From: Solirubrobacterales bacterium
GTDB lineage: Bacteria > Actinomycetota > Thermoleophilia > Solirubrobacterales > Solirubrobacteraceae
NCBI GenBank assembly: GCA_019240115.1
Contig: JAFAYV010000004.1
Coordinates: forward strand, 1-33,608
Direction of reading: 5' to 3'
DNA: 33,608 bases
The notes under the pieces are model-generated. The model had not been told where the DNA came from and did not search any database. It was given only the letters and a program-made list of their open reading frames with translations. This document shows positions 7,693 to 14,952 of this stretch, piece by piece. The position numbers and the translations under genes were made by a program. How positions within the stretch are numbered: the stretch's first letter is position 1; each line of letters begins with the position of its first letter.

Positions 7693-8070
7693 TTAGGACG
7701 AGCCGCTGTCGCGGGGTGCGAAAAGGAAGTTCTCGAACACGATGCCGCGGTCGGGATCCACGGCGCTGGCAAACGCGATCACCTCGCGATCAACGATCGC
7801 CTCGGTCGCGGCGACGAACTCCTCCCTGGCGGCCGCTTGAAACGCGCCTCGGGTCTCTCGCACGCGCTCCTGCTGACCCAGCTTCACCATCTTGCGCTCC
7901 GCGGGCAACAGCGCGTCCCGCAAGACGCAGACCAAGCCGTCGTCGCTTGTGAAGTGGCTGCGAGAGCGGGTCGGACCCCGACCGAACTGCTCCTTATGCA
8001 GGCGCACCAGCGCGCTGGATACGGCCTCGAGCAGCGAACTGTTGCGCTCGACGGATTCCTCAGTAGCCAT
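7693..8070 (-). CDS. DUF2294-family protein
   Basis: A 125-aa protein that matches the DUF2294 pattern: an N-terminal helix, LVRLHKEQFGRGPTRSRSHF, DDGLVCVLRDALLPAERKMV, then RVRETRGAFQAAAREEFVAATEAIVDREV and a final strand (FENFLFAP). The family's biochemical role is not established. The frame extends to an ATG at 8151, but the ATG at 8070 (MATEESVERNS) gives the usual family length. AAAGGA lies upstream of it. It lies alone on the minus strand between two poorly coding stretches. Confidence 0.8.
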   Translation of the reverse strand: MATEESVERNSSLLEAVSSALVRLHKEQFGRGPTRSRSHFTSDDGLVCVLRDALLPAERKMVKLGQQERVRETRGAFQAAAREEFVAATEAIVDREVIAFASAVDPDRGIVFENFLFAPRDSGSS

Positions 8071-8315
8071 GACAGGCCATCCTTTGCTTCCTCTCAGGTC
8101 AGATGCGAGCCAGAGGGAGGAGGAAGATGCATCCCTCAGACGCGTGATCAACGGTGCCGGCGCCGCCCCACTGGATGAGCCGAGGAGGCCGCTGCCTCGC
8201 TCGCGCCCCGCCGGGCGACGGCCTGTGGCACAGGCGCCTTCAATCGACTACCCCCGCTCCAACCCACGACACAGAGCGGCCAGGCGGCGGCCCGACGGGT
8301 CATTACAGGGGAGAC
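8071..8315. other. Intergenic stretch, nothing recognised
   Basis: About 245 bp between the DUF2294 gene and the phasin-like gene, both on the minus strand. Frames crossing it are compositional. It presumably carries the promoter of the DUF2294 gene and the terminator of the phasin-like gene, but I cannot identify either. Confidence 0.4.
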
Positions 8316-8708
8316 CTACCGCCACGGCATATAGGCGCTGGTGAGCTCCCGCGCGAGGTCGGCCTGGGACTCGGTGATGTTCTTGATCAACTCGCCCTGG
8401 GTGGCGCCGGCCAGCTTGAGCTGCGCCTCGGCAGCCCGCTCGACGGTCGCGCTGACGAGCTTGAGTTGCGCCTCGGCAGCCCGCTCGACGGTCGCGCTGA
8501 CGAGCTTGAGCTGCGCCTCGGTAGCCCGTTTGACGATTTTCTCGTAGCTATCAAGGTAGGCGTTGCCAGCCTCGCGGGCGCCGGCGATGAGCGGCTGCTG
8601 CGCCTGGCTGACGCTCTTGGCCATGCTGTCGATGCTTGTGGACCGGTCATGGCGGTCTGCTCGACCATCTCTGGCGGTGGAGGTGGTGGGCTGGGTGGCG
8701 GCGGGCAT
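8316..8708 (-). CDS. Phasin-like amphipathic-helix protein with 15-residue repeats
   Basis: A 130-aa, almost wholly helical protein. Residues 1-25 are polar and disordered-looking. From about 28 the chain is amphipathic (SMAKSVSQAQQPLIAGA, AYLDSYEKIVKRA). A tandem repeat follows at about 63-107: the unit AEAQLKLVSATVERA occurs twice nearly exactly, and a third copy is diverged (AEAQLKLAGATQGEL). It ends with ITESQADLARELTSAY. The composition and helix pattern resemble phasins, which coat polyhydroxyalkanoate granules, and other lipid-surface-binding helices. The ATG at 8708 has AAGGAG six bases upstream. No PHA synthase gene is in the window, so the granule role is only a guess. Confidence 0.6.
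   Translation of the reverse strand: MPAATQPTTSTARDGRADRHDRSTSIDSMAKSVSQAQQPLIAGAREAGNAYLDSYEKIVKRATEAQLKLVSATVERAAEAQLKLVSATVERAAEAQLKLAGATQGELIKNITESQADLARELTSAYMPWR
8413..8535. repeat. 45-bp in-frame tandem repeat
   Basis: Three successive units with starts near 8413, 8458 and 8503. The first two are nearly identical at DNA level over 45 bp; the outermost parts have diverged. It encodes the 15-residue helical repeat of the phasin-like protein. The high DNA identity suggests a recent duplication. Confidence 0.85.
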
Positions 8709-9077
8709 ATCTGCTCCTTGATGTTTGGTGTAGCGATCGGGGCCTTCTCCCCGTGAGCTTGCGAGAATTGCAGCGACCGGCGTCCGCGGGTGACGAGCCG
8801 GCCGGGCTCTCCTCCAAGCGCCCCGGTTGCCTGCAGTGGCTGTCGCTGGCCTGGCAGCAGGCATCCCCGGCCGGCTCGTCACCCGCGGCGCTCATGAGGC
8901 CGAGCCTCACTCTGGCCTCGGCCGCGGTGTTTCGGGGTCAGGCCCTCGCATCACCGTCTGGAGGCAGCGCAAGCGCGAACAAACTTCCTTGGCCGAGGTT
9001 ACCTGACAAAGATTTCGCGTGACCTAGATCGTGAAAAACTTATCGTGGGATTAGCCGGTCAGATCCGCCCCCGGCTG
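8709..9077. other. About 370 bp intergenic region with a palindromic element and an AT-richer stretch
   Basis: This divergent region lies between the phasin-like gene (minus) and the winged-helix gene (plus). It carries the palindrome at 8784-8888 and, from about 8979 to 9060, an unusually AT-rich stretch for this genome (for example GTGAAAAACTTATCG). That stretch probably holds promoter elements. Confidence 0.5.
8784..8888. repeat. 105-bp palindromic element with perfect 23-bp terminal inverted repeats
   Basis: Arms 8784-8806 and 8866-8888 are exactly complementary over 23 bp (left arm begins CCGCGGGTGACGAGCC). The 59-bp centre contains a second inverted pair (TGCCTGC near 8828 and GCAGGCA near 8857). 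This nested layout is like REPIN or MITE-type extragenic elements. No second copy is in the window and no target-site duplication is obvious. Confidence 0.8.
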
Positions 9078-9083
9078 TAGGGT
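9078..9083 (+). promoter_or_regulatory. -10-like box for a leaderless start
   Basis: TAGGGT lies 7 nt before the GTG at 9091. Spacing of 5-8 nt from a TANNNT box to the start codon is what a leaderless transcript needs. Other genes in the window show the same arrangement. Confidence 0.4.
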
Positions 9084-9090
9084 GACCAGC

Positions 9091-9411
9091 GTGGCGCCGT
9101 TCTCGTTCCTGTCTAACCACGGGCTTGTGCTTCTGTGCATCGCCGCCGACCCGCACTCGCGGATGCGCGACATCGCCGCCGCCCTCGAGATCACCGAGCG
9201 CGCCGCCCAACGGATCGTCGCCGACCTCGTCGAAGCCCACTACGTCGAGCGCACCCGCAACGGGCGCCGCAACCACTACACCGTCCGGACCGAGCTCTCG
9301 ATCGCTCTGCCCAACCAACGCGAGATCGACGTCGGCTCGCTGCTCAACGTCCTCATACCCCCCGGATCCAGCGACCACCGCCACCAACGCCTCGCCGACG
9401 CCCACGCTTGA
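9091..9411 (+). CDS. Winged-helix (MarR/ArsR-like) transcriptional regulator
   Basis: A 106-aa DNA-binding protein. The core is a helix-turn-helix (HGLVLLCIAADPHSRMRDIAAALEI, TERAAQRIVADLVEAHYVER) followed by the wing (TRNGRRNHYTVRT). After it comes a short C-terminal segment (REIDVGSLLNVLI) that may dimerise. GTG 9082 and GTG 9091 are both in frame. I choose 9091 because a -10-like TAGGGT ends 7 nt before it, consistent with leaderless translation. No effector domain is visible. Its target is unknown. A hairpin at 9416-9441 follows the stop. Confidence 0.8.
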   Translation: MAPFSFLSNHGLVLLCIAADPHSRMRDIAAALEITERAAQRIVADLVEAHYVERTRNGRRNHYTVRTELSIALPNQREIDVGSLLNVLIPPGSSDHRHQRLADAHA

Positions 9412-9415
9412 CGCT

Positions 9416-9441
9416 TGACCACCCGGCCGGCTCGGTGGTCA
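9416..9441 (+). terminator. Hairpin after the winged-helix gene
   Basis: Stem TGACCACC (9416-9423) pairs with GGTGGTCA (9434-9441) around a 10-nt loop, 4 bp after the stop codon. No T-tract follows, as is common for terminators of high-GC actinobacteria. Confidence 0.5.
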
Positions 9442-9493
9442 TCGGCGTCCAGCTCGTTGGGGGCGTCAGGAAATCTGTACCGGTGAGCTTGTC

Positions 9494-9658
9494 CTAGGTT
9501 CTAAGCCTTGGGTTTGAGGGTGGTAGATGGTGGATGTCAGCTTGAGCGGCCGGGACGCGGTCAGCAAAGGCGATCTTGAACGCCAGCAGCGCCGCCGTCC
9601 AATTGCGCGTCTTCGTCCGGGGATTGCTGCGCAAGTTCCGAGGCTTCTGCTGATCTAA
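9494..9658 (-). other. Possible gene remnant next to the tRNA-Ser 3' end
   Basis: On the minus strand the sequence directly downstream of the tRNA reads as an open segment ending at 9494 (fragment NWTAALLAFKIAFADRVPAA). It looks protein-like rather than compositional, but it has no start of its own and I do not recognise the family. A position at the 3' end of a tRNA gene is where integrated elements leave debris. Confidence 0.25.
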
Positions 9659-9747
9659 CGGAGAGGGGGGGATTCGAACCCCCGATGGACGGATACGCCC
9701 ATACCGGTTTTCGAGACCGGCGCATTCAACCGCTCTGCCACCTCTCC
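9659..9747 (-). tRNA. tRNA-Ser (anticodon CGA)
   Basis: The minus strand begins GGAGAGGTGGCAGAGCGG and folds as a tRNA with a 7-bp acceptor stem (GGAGAGG with CCTCTCC). The anticodon stem CCGGT/ACCGG has loop CTCGAAA, giving anticodon CGA, which reads UCG. The long variable arm is typical of class II tRNA-Ser, and the T arm is GGGGG-TTCGAAT-CCCCC. The discriminator base is G and CCA is not encoded. It lies 47 bp downstream of tadA on the same strand. Confidence 0.97.
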
Positions 9748-9794
9748 GGGAGCGATCAGACAAGTTAGCGAACCCCCGGCGGCCGTCGGATCGC

Positions 9795-10271
9795 TCACCG
9801 ACGGGCCGCGAAGAAGCCGCGCAGGAGCGTGGCGCACTCGTCGGCGAGCAGCCCGGACTCGACGCGGGGGCGATGGTTGAGCTGGGGCTGGGCGAGGACG
9901 TCGAGGACGCTTCCGGCGGCGCCCGCCTTGGGGTCGGAGGCGCCGTAGACGACGCGGGGGACGCGCGCGAGGACGATCGCGCCGGCGCACATCGCGCACG
10001 GCTCGAGGGTCACGTAGAGCGTCGCGTGCAGGACCCGCCAGCTTCCGAGCGCGCGGGCGGCGGCGCGGAGCGCGAGGACCTCGGCGTGCGCGGTGGGGTC
10101 GGCGCGCCGCTCGCGCTCGTTGTGCCCGCGGGCCAGCACCACGCCGTCGTGGACGACGAGGGCACCGATCGGGATGTCATCGTGCGCGGCGGCTCGCTCG
10201 GCCTCCTCGAGAGCCATGCGCATGAGGCCCTCATCTGCTGCGGAAAAGGGCAACGTCGACGGAGCAGCCAC
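9795..10271 (-). CDS. tadA: tRNA-specific adenosine deaminase
   Basis: Converts adenosine to inosine at the wobble position (A34) of tRNA-Arg(ACG). The 158-aa cytidine-deaminase-fold enzyme has the zinc motif: His62-Ala-Glu64 (TAHAEVLAL) and Pro91-Cys92-Ala-Met-Cys95. It also has IPIGALVVHDGVVLARGHN at the N-terminal sheet, and YGASDPKAGAAGSV and LNHRPRVESGLLADECATLLRGFF further on, all as in TadA. The GTG at 10271 is the likely start; an ATG at 10223 is possible, since TadA homologues often begin close to this helix. It is co-oriented with tRNA-Ser and divergent from the subtilisin gene. Confidence 0.95.
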   Translation of the reverse strand: MAAPSTLPFSAADEGLMRMALEEAERAAAHDDIPIGALVVHDGVVLARGHNERERRADPTAHAEVLALRAAARALGSWRVLHATLYVTLEPCAMCAGAIVLARVPRVVYGASDPKAGAAGSVLDVLAQPQLNHRPRVESGLLADECATLLRGFFAARR

Positions 10272-10373
10272 CGATGTAGCTACCTTTCGGATACGAGAGA
10301 GACTTTCGCGTGCTCAACATGTTCTAACGACGTACGGCGGCCCGCGTCATCGCTGGGTCTCTCGAACTTGCCA

Positions 10374-11789
10374 ATGTCCGCACATCGCCTCCTCTGCCGG
10401 TCGCGCATCGCGATCCTCTGCGGGGCGCTGGGGCTCGTGCTCGCCGCCTCCGCGGCGACCACGGCCAGCGCGGCGGCCCCCGCGGCGTACGTCCCCGGCG
10501 AGGTCATCGTCGGCTACCGCGCAGGGCTGGGCGGCGACGTCGGTGCGGCGATCGACGCGATCGGCGGGATGCGCCCGGCGCAGGCCGCCCCGAGCGCGCG
10601 GGTGCGGGTCCTGCGCCTCCCGGCGGGCGAGCGCGTGACGACGGCGCTGGCGCGCCTGCGCCGCCAGCCGGGCGTCGCCTACGCGGTGCCGAACTACATC
10701 GCGCACGCCGCCGGGAGCTTCATCCCGAACGATGCCGGAATCGCCAACGTCTACCAGGGCTGGGAGAAGGCGCAGTGGAACATGCTGCCGGGGGCGGGGG
10801 TCGACGCGCCACGGGCGTGGTTCAACCTGCGCGCCGATCATCGCGCCGGTGGCTCGGGGGTGACGGTGGCCGTGATCGATACCGGCGTGGCCTATCGGAC
10901 GTGGCGGCACTTCATGCCCTCGCCGGACTTCTCCCAGACGCGGTTCGTCTCCCCGTACGACTTCGTCGACCACGACCGGTATCCGCTCGACCGGCTCGGG
11001 CACGGCACGTTCGTCGCCGGGGTGGTGGCCGAGTCGACGAACAACCGGATCGGCCTCACCGGCCTCGCCTACGGCGCGTCGATCATGCCGGTCCGGGTGC
11101 TCGATGCCCAGGGCGACGGCGACCAGGTGACGATCGCCCGCGGCATCCGCTACGCGGTCGCACACGGAGCCAAGGTCATCAACCTCAGCCTCGAGTTCCT
11201 GCCCAGCCAGGTGTACTCCTCGTCGCAGATCCCCCAGATCGTCAGCGCGCTGGACTACGCGCACCGCCGCGGGGTCGTGGTCGTGGCCGCCGCGGGCAAC
11301 GACGAGACCGACCAGATCGCCTATCCGGCGCGCGCGCCCGGCGTGATCTCGGTCGGCGCCACGACGCGCGACCGGTGCCTCGCCAACTACTCCAACGGCG
11401 GTGACACCCTGAGCATCGTCGCTCCGGGCGGTGGCTCGGACGCGATCGTCACCGGCGACGAGGACTGCCACCCCGAGCGTCGCCTGCCGCCGATCTACCA
11501 GATGACGCTCACCGACCCGCCCAACTGGAGCCGGTTCGGCTTCCCCGGCGACTACATCGGCACCTCGATGGCCTCCCCGCTGGTGGCCGCGACGGCGGCG
11601 ATGGTCATCGCGAGCCAGGTCCTCGGTCCCCATCCCACTCCCGATCAGGTGGCCGCCCGGCTCGAGCAGACCGCAACCCCGCTCGGCGGCAGCCAGCCCA
11701 ACGACACCTACGGCTGGGGTCTGCTCAACGCGGGCCAGGCGACCGCCGACCTCCTCCAGGGCGGCCCCGTCACCTCGCCGACGCCATAG
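10374..11789 (+). CDS. Secreted subtilisin-like serine protease (S8)
   Basis: Exported protease of 471 aa. A signal peptide (1-33, hydrophobic ILCGALGLVLAASAATTASA) is followed by an inhibitor-like propeptide (about 38-110, YVPGEVIVGYRAG to VAYAVPNYIAHA). The catalytic domain has Asp169 (VAVIDTG), His210 (LGHGTFVAG), the oxyanion Asn309 (AAAGND) and Ser398 (IGTSMASP). A complete catalytic set implies an active enzyme. The frame is open far upstream, but the ATG at 10374 starts the signal peptide directly; no strong ribosome site is visible. Two Cys (C335, C365) could form a disulfide in a surface insert. It is divergent from tadA and convergent with the stress-protein gene. Confidence 0.95.
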   Translation: MSAHRLLCRSRIAILCGALGLVLAASAATTASAAAPAAYVPGEVIVGYRAGLGGDVGAAIDAIGGMRPAQAAPSARVRVLRLPAGERVTTALARLRRQPGVAYAVPNYIAHAAGSFIPNDAGIANVYQGWEKAQWNMLPGAGVDAPRAWFNLRADHRAGGSGVTVAVIDTGVAYRTWRHFMPSPDFSQTRFVSPYDFVDHDRYPLDRLGHGTFVAGVVAESTNNRIGLTGLAYGASIMPVRVLDAQGDGDQVTIARGIRYAVAHGAKVINLSLEFLPSQVYSSSQIPQIVSALDYAHRRGVVVVAAAGNDETDQIAYPARAPGVISVGATTRDRCLANYSNGGDTLSIVAPGGGSDAIVTGDEDCHPERRLPPIYQMTLTDPPNWSRFGFPGDYIGTSMASPLVAATAAMVIASQVLGPHPTPDQVAARLEQTATPLGGSQPNDTYGWGLLNAGQATADLLQGGPVTSPTP

Positions 11790-11795
11790 CCGGCA

Positions 11796-12254
11796 CTAGC
11801 TGGTCCGGACGATCAGCACCGAGCAGGGAGCGTGATGCGAGACGCGGTTGGGCACCGTGCCGAGCAGGAAGCGGGTCGCGCCGGTCATCCCCCGGTGCCC
11901 GACGACGATCAGGTCGCAGCGCTGCTCCTCGGCGACGTCGAGGATCGCGTCGGCGGCGTCGCCGACGCGGGCGAAGGTCTCGACGGCGGCGAGGCCCGCG
12001 GCCTGCGCCTCGCGCTGCGCGCCCGAGAGCAGCGCGAGCACCGCCTCGCGCGCGTTGACCGTCCATTGCGAGGCTTCGTCGGGGGCGCGGACCGCCTGGG
12101 GTCGCAGCCGCTGCTCGGGCACCGGCTCGTAGGCGGAGACGATCTGCAGCCGGGCGCCGAGCGCCGCCGCGAGTTCGATCGCGCGGGCCACGGCGACCTG
12201 GGCGGTGTCCGAGCCGTCGGTCCCGACGAGGATCGATGCAACCGCGGAGCCCAA
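11796..12254 (-). CDS. Universal stress protein (UspA family)
   Basis: A 152-aa single-domain Usp of the ATP-binding type. It has the strand-loop SILVGTDGSDTAQVAVARA at the start and the nucleotide motif GHRGMTGATRFLLGTVPNRV near the C-terminus (G-x2-G-x9-G-T), ending VSHHAPCSVLIVR. The frame starts at a TTG (12254), the only usable in-frame start near the first strand; it lies 6 bp after the stop of the tiny membrane protein, so the two are probably co-transcribed. Usp proteins help survive starvation and other stress; the ligand cannot be proven here. Confidence 0.92.
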   Translation of the reverse strand: MGSAVASILVGTDGSDTAQVAVARAIELAAALGARLQIVSAYEPVPEQRLRPQAVRAPDEASQWTVNAREAVLALLSGAQREAQAAGLAAVETFARVGDAADAILDVAEEQRCDLIVVGHRGMTGATRFLLGTVPNRVSHHAPCSVLIVRTS

Positions 12255-12260
12255 GCCGGG

Positions 12261-12353
12261 TCAGGCCAGCTTCGTGATCGCGATCACGATCCCCGCGAGC
12301 ACGAACACGAAGATCAGCACCTGCGTCCAGAACCACAGCCGCGGCATTCCCAT
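12261..12353 (-). CDS. Very small single-pass membrane protein
   Basis: A 30-aa peptide from the ATG at 12353: MGMPRLWFWTQ, then an uninterrupted hydrophobic helix (VLIFVFVLAGIVIAI) and TKLA. The charge pattern fits a single membrane helix with a short N-terminus. A longer 39-aa version from ATG 12380 would overlap the kinase start. A -10-like TAGCTT (12362-12367, minus strand) ends 8 nt before the 12353 ATG. The stop is 6 bp before the stress-protein start, so an operon is likely. I do not recognise a family; the clean hydrophobic helix and the operon position make it probable. Confidence 0.6.
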   Translation of the reverse strand: MGMPRLWFWTQVLIFVFVLAGIVIAITKLA

Positions 12354-12361
12354 CTTGAGCA

Positions 12362-12371
12362 AAGCTATCGT
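12362..12371. promoter_or_regulatory. Overlapping divergent -10-like boxes
   Basis: Plus strand: TATCGT (12366-12371), 7 nt before the kinase ATG. Minus strand: TAGCTT (12367-12362), 8 nt before the small membrane protein ATG. The two boxes overlap by 2 bp, so the two leaderless transcripts would start 26 bp apart and compete for polymerase. Confidence 0.4.
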
Positions 12372-12378
12372 CTCGCCC

Positions 12379-13521
12379 ATGCCGGAGCCGGTGAGCCCTG
12401 CGCTGCGAGCGGTCTCCGACGCGGTGCTGGCGGTCGCGGCCCAGCGGTCGGTCGACGAGGTGCTGCAGCGCCTCGTCGAGTCGGCGCGAGAGCTCGCCGG
12501 GGCGCGGTACGCGGCCCTCGGGATCCCCGATGACGCCGGCGGCTTTCGCCGCTTCCTCGTCGCCGGGATGAGCGATGAGCTGATCGCGGCCCTGGGACCG
12601 CTGCCGCGCACGCACGGGATGCTCGGCGCGATGCTCGACGGGCGCGGCGCGTACCTGACCGATGACCTGCACGCCGACCCGCGCTTTCGCGGCTGGTGGC
12701 CGCGGCAGCATCCCGACATGCGCTCGTTCCTCGGGGTGCCGATCGTGGCTGCCGACGAGGTCATCGGCGCCTTCTACCTGACCGAGAAGGAGAGCGCGGC
12801 GACGTTCGACGAGTCCGACCGCGAGCTGATCGAGCTGCTCGCCGCCCACGCCGCGATCGCGATCACCAACGCGCGGCTGAACGAACGCAGCCGCGAGCTC
12901 TCGACGCTCTCGGAGCGCAACCGGCTCGCGCTCGAGCTGCACGACGCCGTGTCGCAGAAGCTGTTCAGCCTCAACCTCGTCGCCGAGTCCGCGGCGACGC
13001 TCATCGACCAGGATGTCGCGGCGGCGCGGACGCAGCTGCAGCGCCTGCGCGCGCTCTCGCGCGAGACGCTCGCCGAGCTGCGCGGCCTGATCCTGAACCT
13101 GCGCCCGGCCGATCTCGAGCACGACGGGCTCGCGGGCGCGCTGCGCAAGGAGGCGGCGATGGTCTCGCGCGTGCACGGCGTCGACGTCGCGCTGCGCGCC
13201 GAGGCGGTGCCCGAGCCCGATGCGGCGCGTGACGCGGCGGTGCTGCGGATCGCCAACGAGGCGATCCACAACGCGGTTCGTCACGCGGCCGCCGGGCACG
13301 TGTCGGTGGCGCTGCGCGGCGGCGACGGCCCGCTCCTGACGGTCGAGGTCGCCGACGACGGCAGCGGCTTCGATCCCGACGACCCCGAGCTGCGCTCCCG
13401 CCATCTCGGCCTGACCTCGATGGAGGCGCGGGCGGCGGAGCTCGGGGGCTCGCTGCGGATCAGCTCGGCGCCGGGGATCGGCACCACCGTCCGCCTCGAG
13501 CTGCCGCGCGATGGCGACTGA
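12379..13521 (+). CDS. GAF-containing NarL-type sensor histidine kinase
   Basis: Cytoplasmic kinase of 380 aa, partner of the regulator that follows. An N-terminal GAF domain (about 22-165; [27 protein letters not shown] onward, FLGVPI and GAFYLTEK) would sense a ligand or redox cue. The HisKA_3 dimerisation domain carries His188 ([15 protein letters not shown]). The HATPase domain has [18 protein letters not shown] and the [14 protein letters not shown] motif, ending in GTTVRLELP. This resembles the DevS/NreB-type kinases. I start at the ATG at 12379, preceded by TATCGT at 7 nt, which fits a leaderless message; the open frame continues upstream but lacks domain matches. It overlaps the regulator by 11 bp. 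Confidence 0.93.
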   Translation: MPEPVSPALRAVSDAVLAVAAQRSVDEVLQRLVESARELAGARYAALGIPDDAGGFRRFLVAGMSDELIAALGPLPRTHGMLGAMLDGRGAYLTDDLHADPRFRGWWPRQHPDMRSFLGVPIVAADEVIGAFYLTEKESAATFDESDRELIELLAAHAAIAITNARLNERSRELSTLSERNRLALELHDAVSQKLFSLNLVAESAATLIDQDVAAARTQLQRLRALSRETLAELRGLILNLRPADLEHDGLAGALRKEAAMVSRVHGVDVALRAEAVPEPDAARDAAVLRIANEAIHNAVRHAAAGHVSVALRGGDGPLLTVEVADDGSGFDPDDPELRSRHLGLTSMEARAAELGGSLRISSAPGIGTTVRLELPRDGD

Positions 13522-14209
13522 TCCGGTCCGGGTGCTGATCGTCGACGACCAGCCGGTCGTCCGCGAGGGGCTGCGGACGTTCCTGGCGCTGCAGCCGGGG
13601 ATCGAGGTCGTCGGTGAGGCGGGCGACGGCGCGCAGGCGCTCGATCGCGCCGCCGCGCTGCATCCCGACGTCATCCTCATGGACCTCGTCATGCCGCGGA
13701 TGGACGGGGTGGCGGCGATGCGACGCCTGCGCGAGCGCGCGCCGGCGAGCCGGGTGATCGTGCTGACGAGCTTCCTCGACGACGAGCGGCTGATGCCGGC
13801 GCTGCGCGCCGGCGCCGACGGCTACCTGCTCAAGGACATCGAGCCCTCAGAGCTGGCGCGCGCCGTGCGCTCGGTCGGCGAGGAGCGCTCGACGATCGAT
13901 CCGAGCGTCGCCGCCCGCCTGCTGCGGACGCTGTCCGAGCCCGGGCCGGGGCTCGCGGCGACCGGCGACGGCGAGTCGCTGACGGCCCGCGAGCGCGAGG
14001 TGCTCGAGCTCGTCGCCGCCGGACGCTCGAACAAGCGCATCGCCCGCGAGCTCGGCATCGCCGAGAAGACGGTGAAGACCCACGTCGGCCATCTGCTGGC
14101 CAAGCTCGGGGTCACCGACCGCACCCAGGCGGCGGTGATCGCGGTCCGTCGCGGCCTCGTCTCGTCGCCAGGCGCAGGACGGCCGCGGGCGGGCGGGCCC
14201 AGGTCCTAG
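13511..14209 (+). CDS. NarL/LuxR-family response regulator
   Basis: A 232-aa regulator whose receiver domain has the acidic pair at 12-13 (VDDQPV), D58 (VILMDLVMP), T86 (IVLTSFL) and K108 (YLLKDI). The LuxR-type HTH lies at about 155-220 ([22 protein letters not shown], then [19 protein letters not shown]). The ATG overlaps the last codons of the kinase gene (11 bp), so translation is probably coupled. The C-terminal tail is short, Gly/Pro/Arg-rich and unlikely to be functional. The kinase/regulator pair is a complete two-component system; its target genes are not evident in the window. Confidence 0.95.
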   Translation: MATDPVRVLIVDDQPVVREGLRTFLALQPGIEVVGEAGDGAQALDRAAALHPDVILMDLVMPRMDGVAAMRRLRERAPASRVIVLTSFLDDERLMPALRAGADGYLLKDIEPSELARAVRSVGEERSTIDPSVAARLLRTLSEPGPGLAATGDGESLTAREREVLELVAAGRSNKRIARELGIAEKTVKTHVGHLLAKLGVTDRTQAAVIAVRRGLVSSPGAGRPRAGGPRS

Positions 14210-14246
14210 GACCAAAGACCGCTGTCAAGCGGGACCTGACCGCGCC

Positions 14247-14252
14247 TAGCGT
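14247..14252 (+). promoter_or_regulatory. -10-like box for a leaderless start
   Basis: TAGCGT lies 7 nt before the SDR ATG at 14260. Same spacing as in front of 9091, 12379 and the minus-strand start at 27059. Confidence 0.45.
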
Positions 14253-14259
14253 GCCGGTC

Positions 14260-14952
14260 ATGTCAACCGCAATCATCACCGGAGCATCCCGAGGCCTCGG
14301 ACTGGCGCTCGCCAGGGGCCTCGCCACCCGCGACTGGACCCTCGTGATCGACGCCCGCGGAGCCGACGCGCTCGCGCGGACGGCGGCCGAGCTGAGCGCC
14401 ACCACCGAGGTGCGGGCGCTGCCCGGCGACGTGACCGACGAGTGGCACCGCGGCGCGCTCGTCGAGCTCGCCGGCGGCTCGATCGACCTCCTCGTCAATA
14501 ACGCGTCGGCGCTCGGGCCGAGCCCGCAGCCCCGGCTCGAGGACTATCCGCTCCCGGAGCTGCGGCGCGTCTATGACGTCAACGTGCTCGCGCCGGCGGC
14601 GCTCATCCAGCTCGCCCTCCCCGCGATGTCCGCCCGCGCGGCCATCGTCAATATCACCTCCGACGCGGCGGTGGCGCCCTACGTCGAGTGGGGTGGCTAC
14701 GGGTCCTCGAAGGCCGCGCTGGATCAGCTGACCGCGATCCTCGGCGCCGAGCACCCCGAGCTGCGGGTCTACGCCGTCGACCCCGGCGACATGCGCACCG
14801 AGATGCAGCAGGCGGCGTTCCCCGACGAGGACATCTCCGACCGGCCGCCGCCCGAGCTCGTCGTGCCCGGCCTGCTCGAGCTGATCGGGTCCGCGCGGCC
14901 GAGCGGCCGCTATCTGGCTGGCGACCTCATCGCGGCGGGGAGTCGGTCATGA
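14260..14952 (+). CDS. Short-chain dehydrogenase/reductase
   Basis: NAD(P)-dependent oxidoreductase of 230 aa. It has the nucleotide-binding TGASRGLG (7-14), the NNAS motif (80-83) and a complete catalytic set: Ser134, Tyr147 and Lys151 (YGSSK), with Asn at the NVLAPA helix. A short C-terminal region (PPPELVVPGLLELIGSARPSGRYLAGDLI) matches classical SDRs in which the tail closes the active site. The substrate is unknown. The frame extends to GTG 14251, but the ATG 14260 fits a leaderless start after TAGCGT. Its stop overlaps the QueA-like start by 4 bp (ATGA), so the two are coupled and probably act together. Confidence 0.93.
   Translation: MSTAIITGASRGLGLALARGLATRDWTLVIDARGADALARTAAELSATTEVRALPGDVTDEWHRGALVELAGGSIDLLVNNASALGPSPQPRLEDYPLPELRRVYDVNVLAPAALIQLALPAMSARAAIVNITSDAAVAPYVEWGGYGSSKAALDQLTAILGAEHPELRVYAVDPGDMRTEMQQAAFPDEDISDRPPPELVVPGLLELIGSARPSGRYLAGDLIAAGSRS

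Noticed and set aside
9660-9760. An att site from a recognised integrated element
   Set aside because: No integrase, no second copy of the tRNA end and no flanking repeat can be seen in this window.
9494-9763. A protein running through the tRNA-Ser gene
   Set aside because: Part of the frame is the tRNA itself, and the peptide is the familiar false translation of tRNA-Ser.
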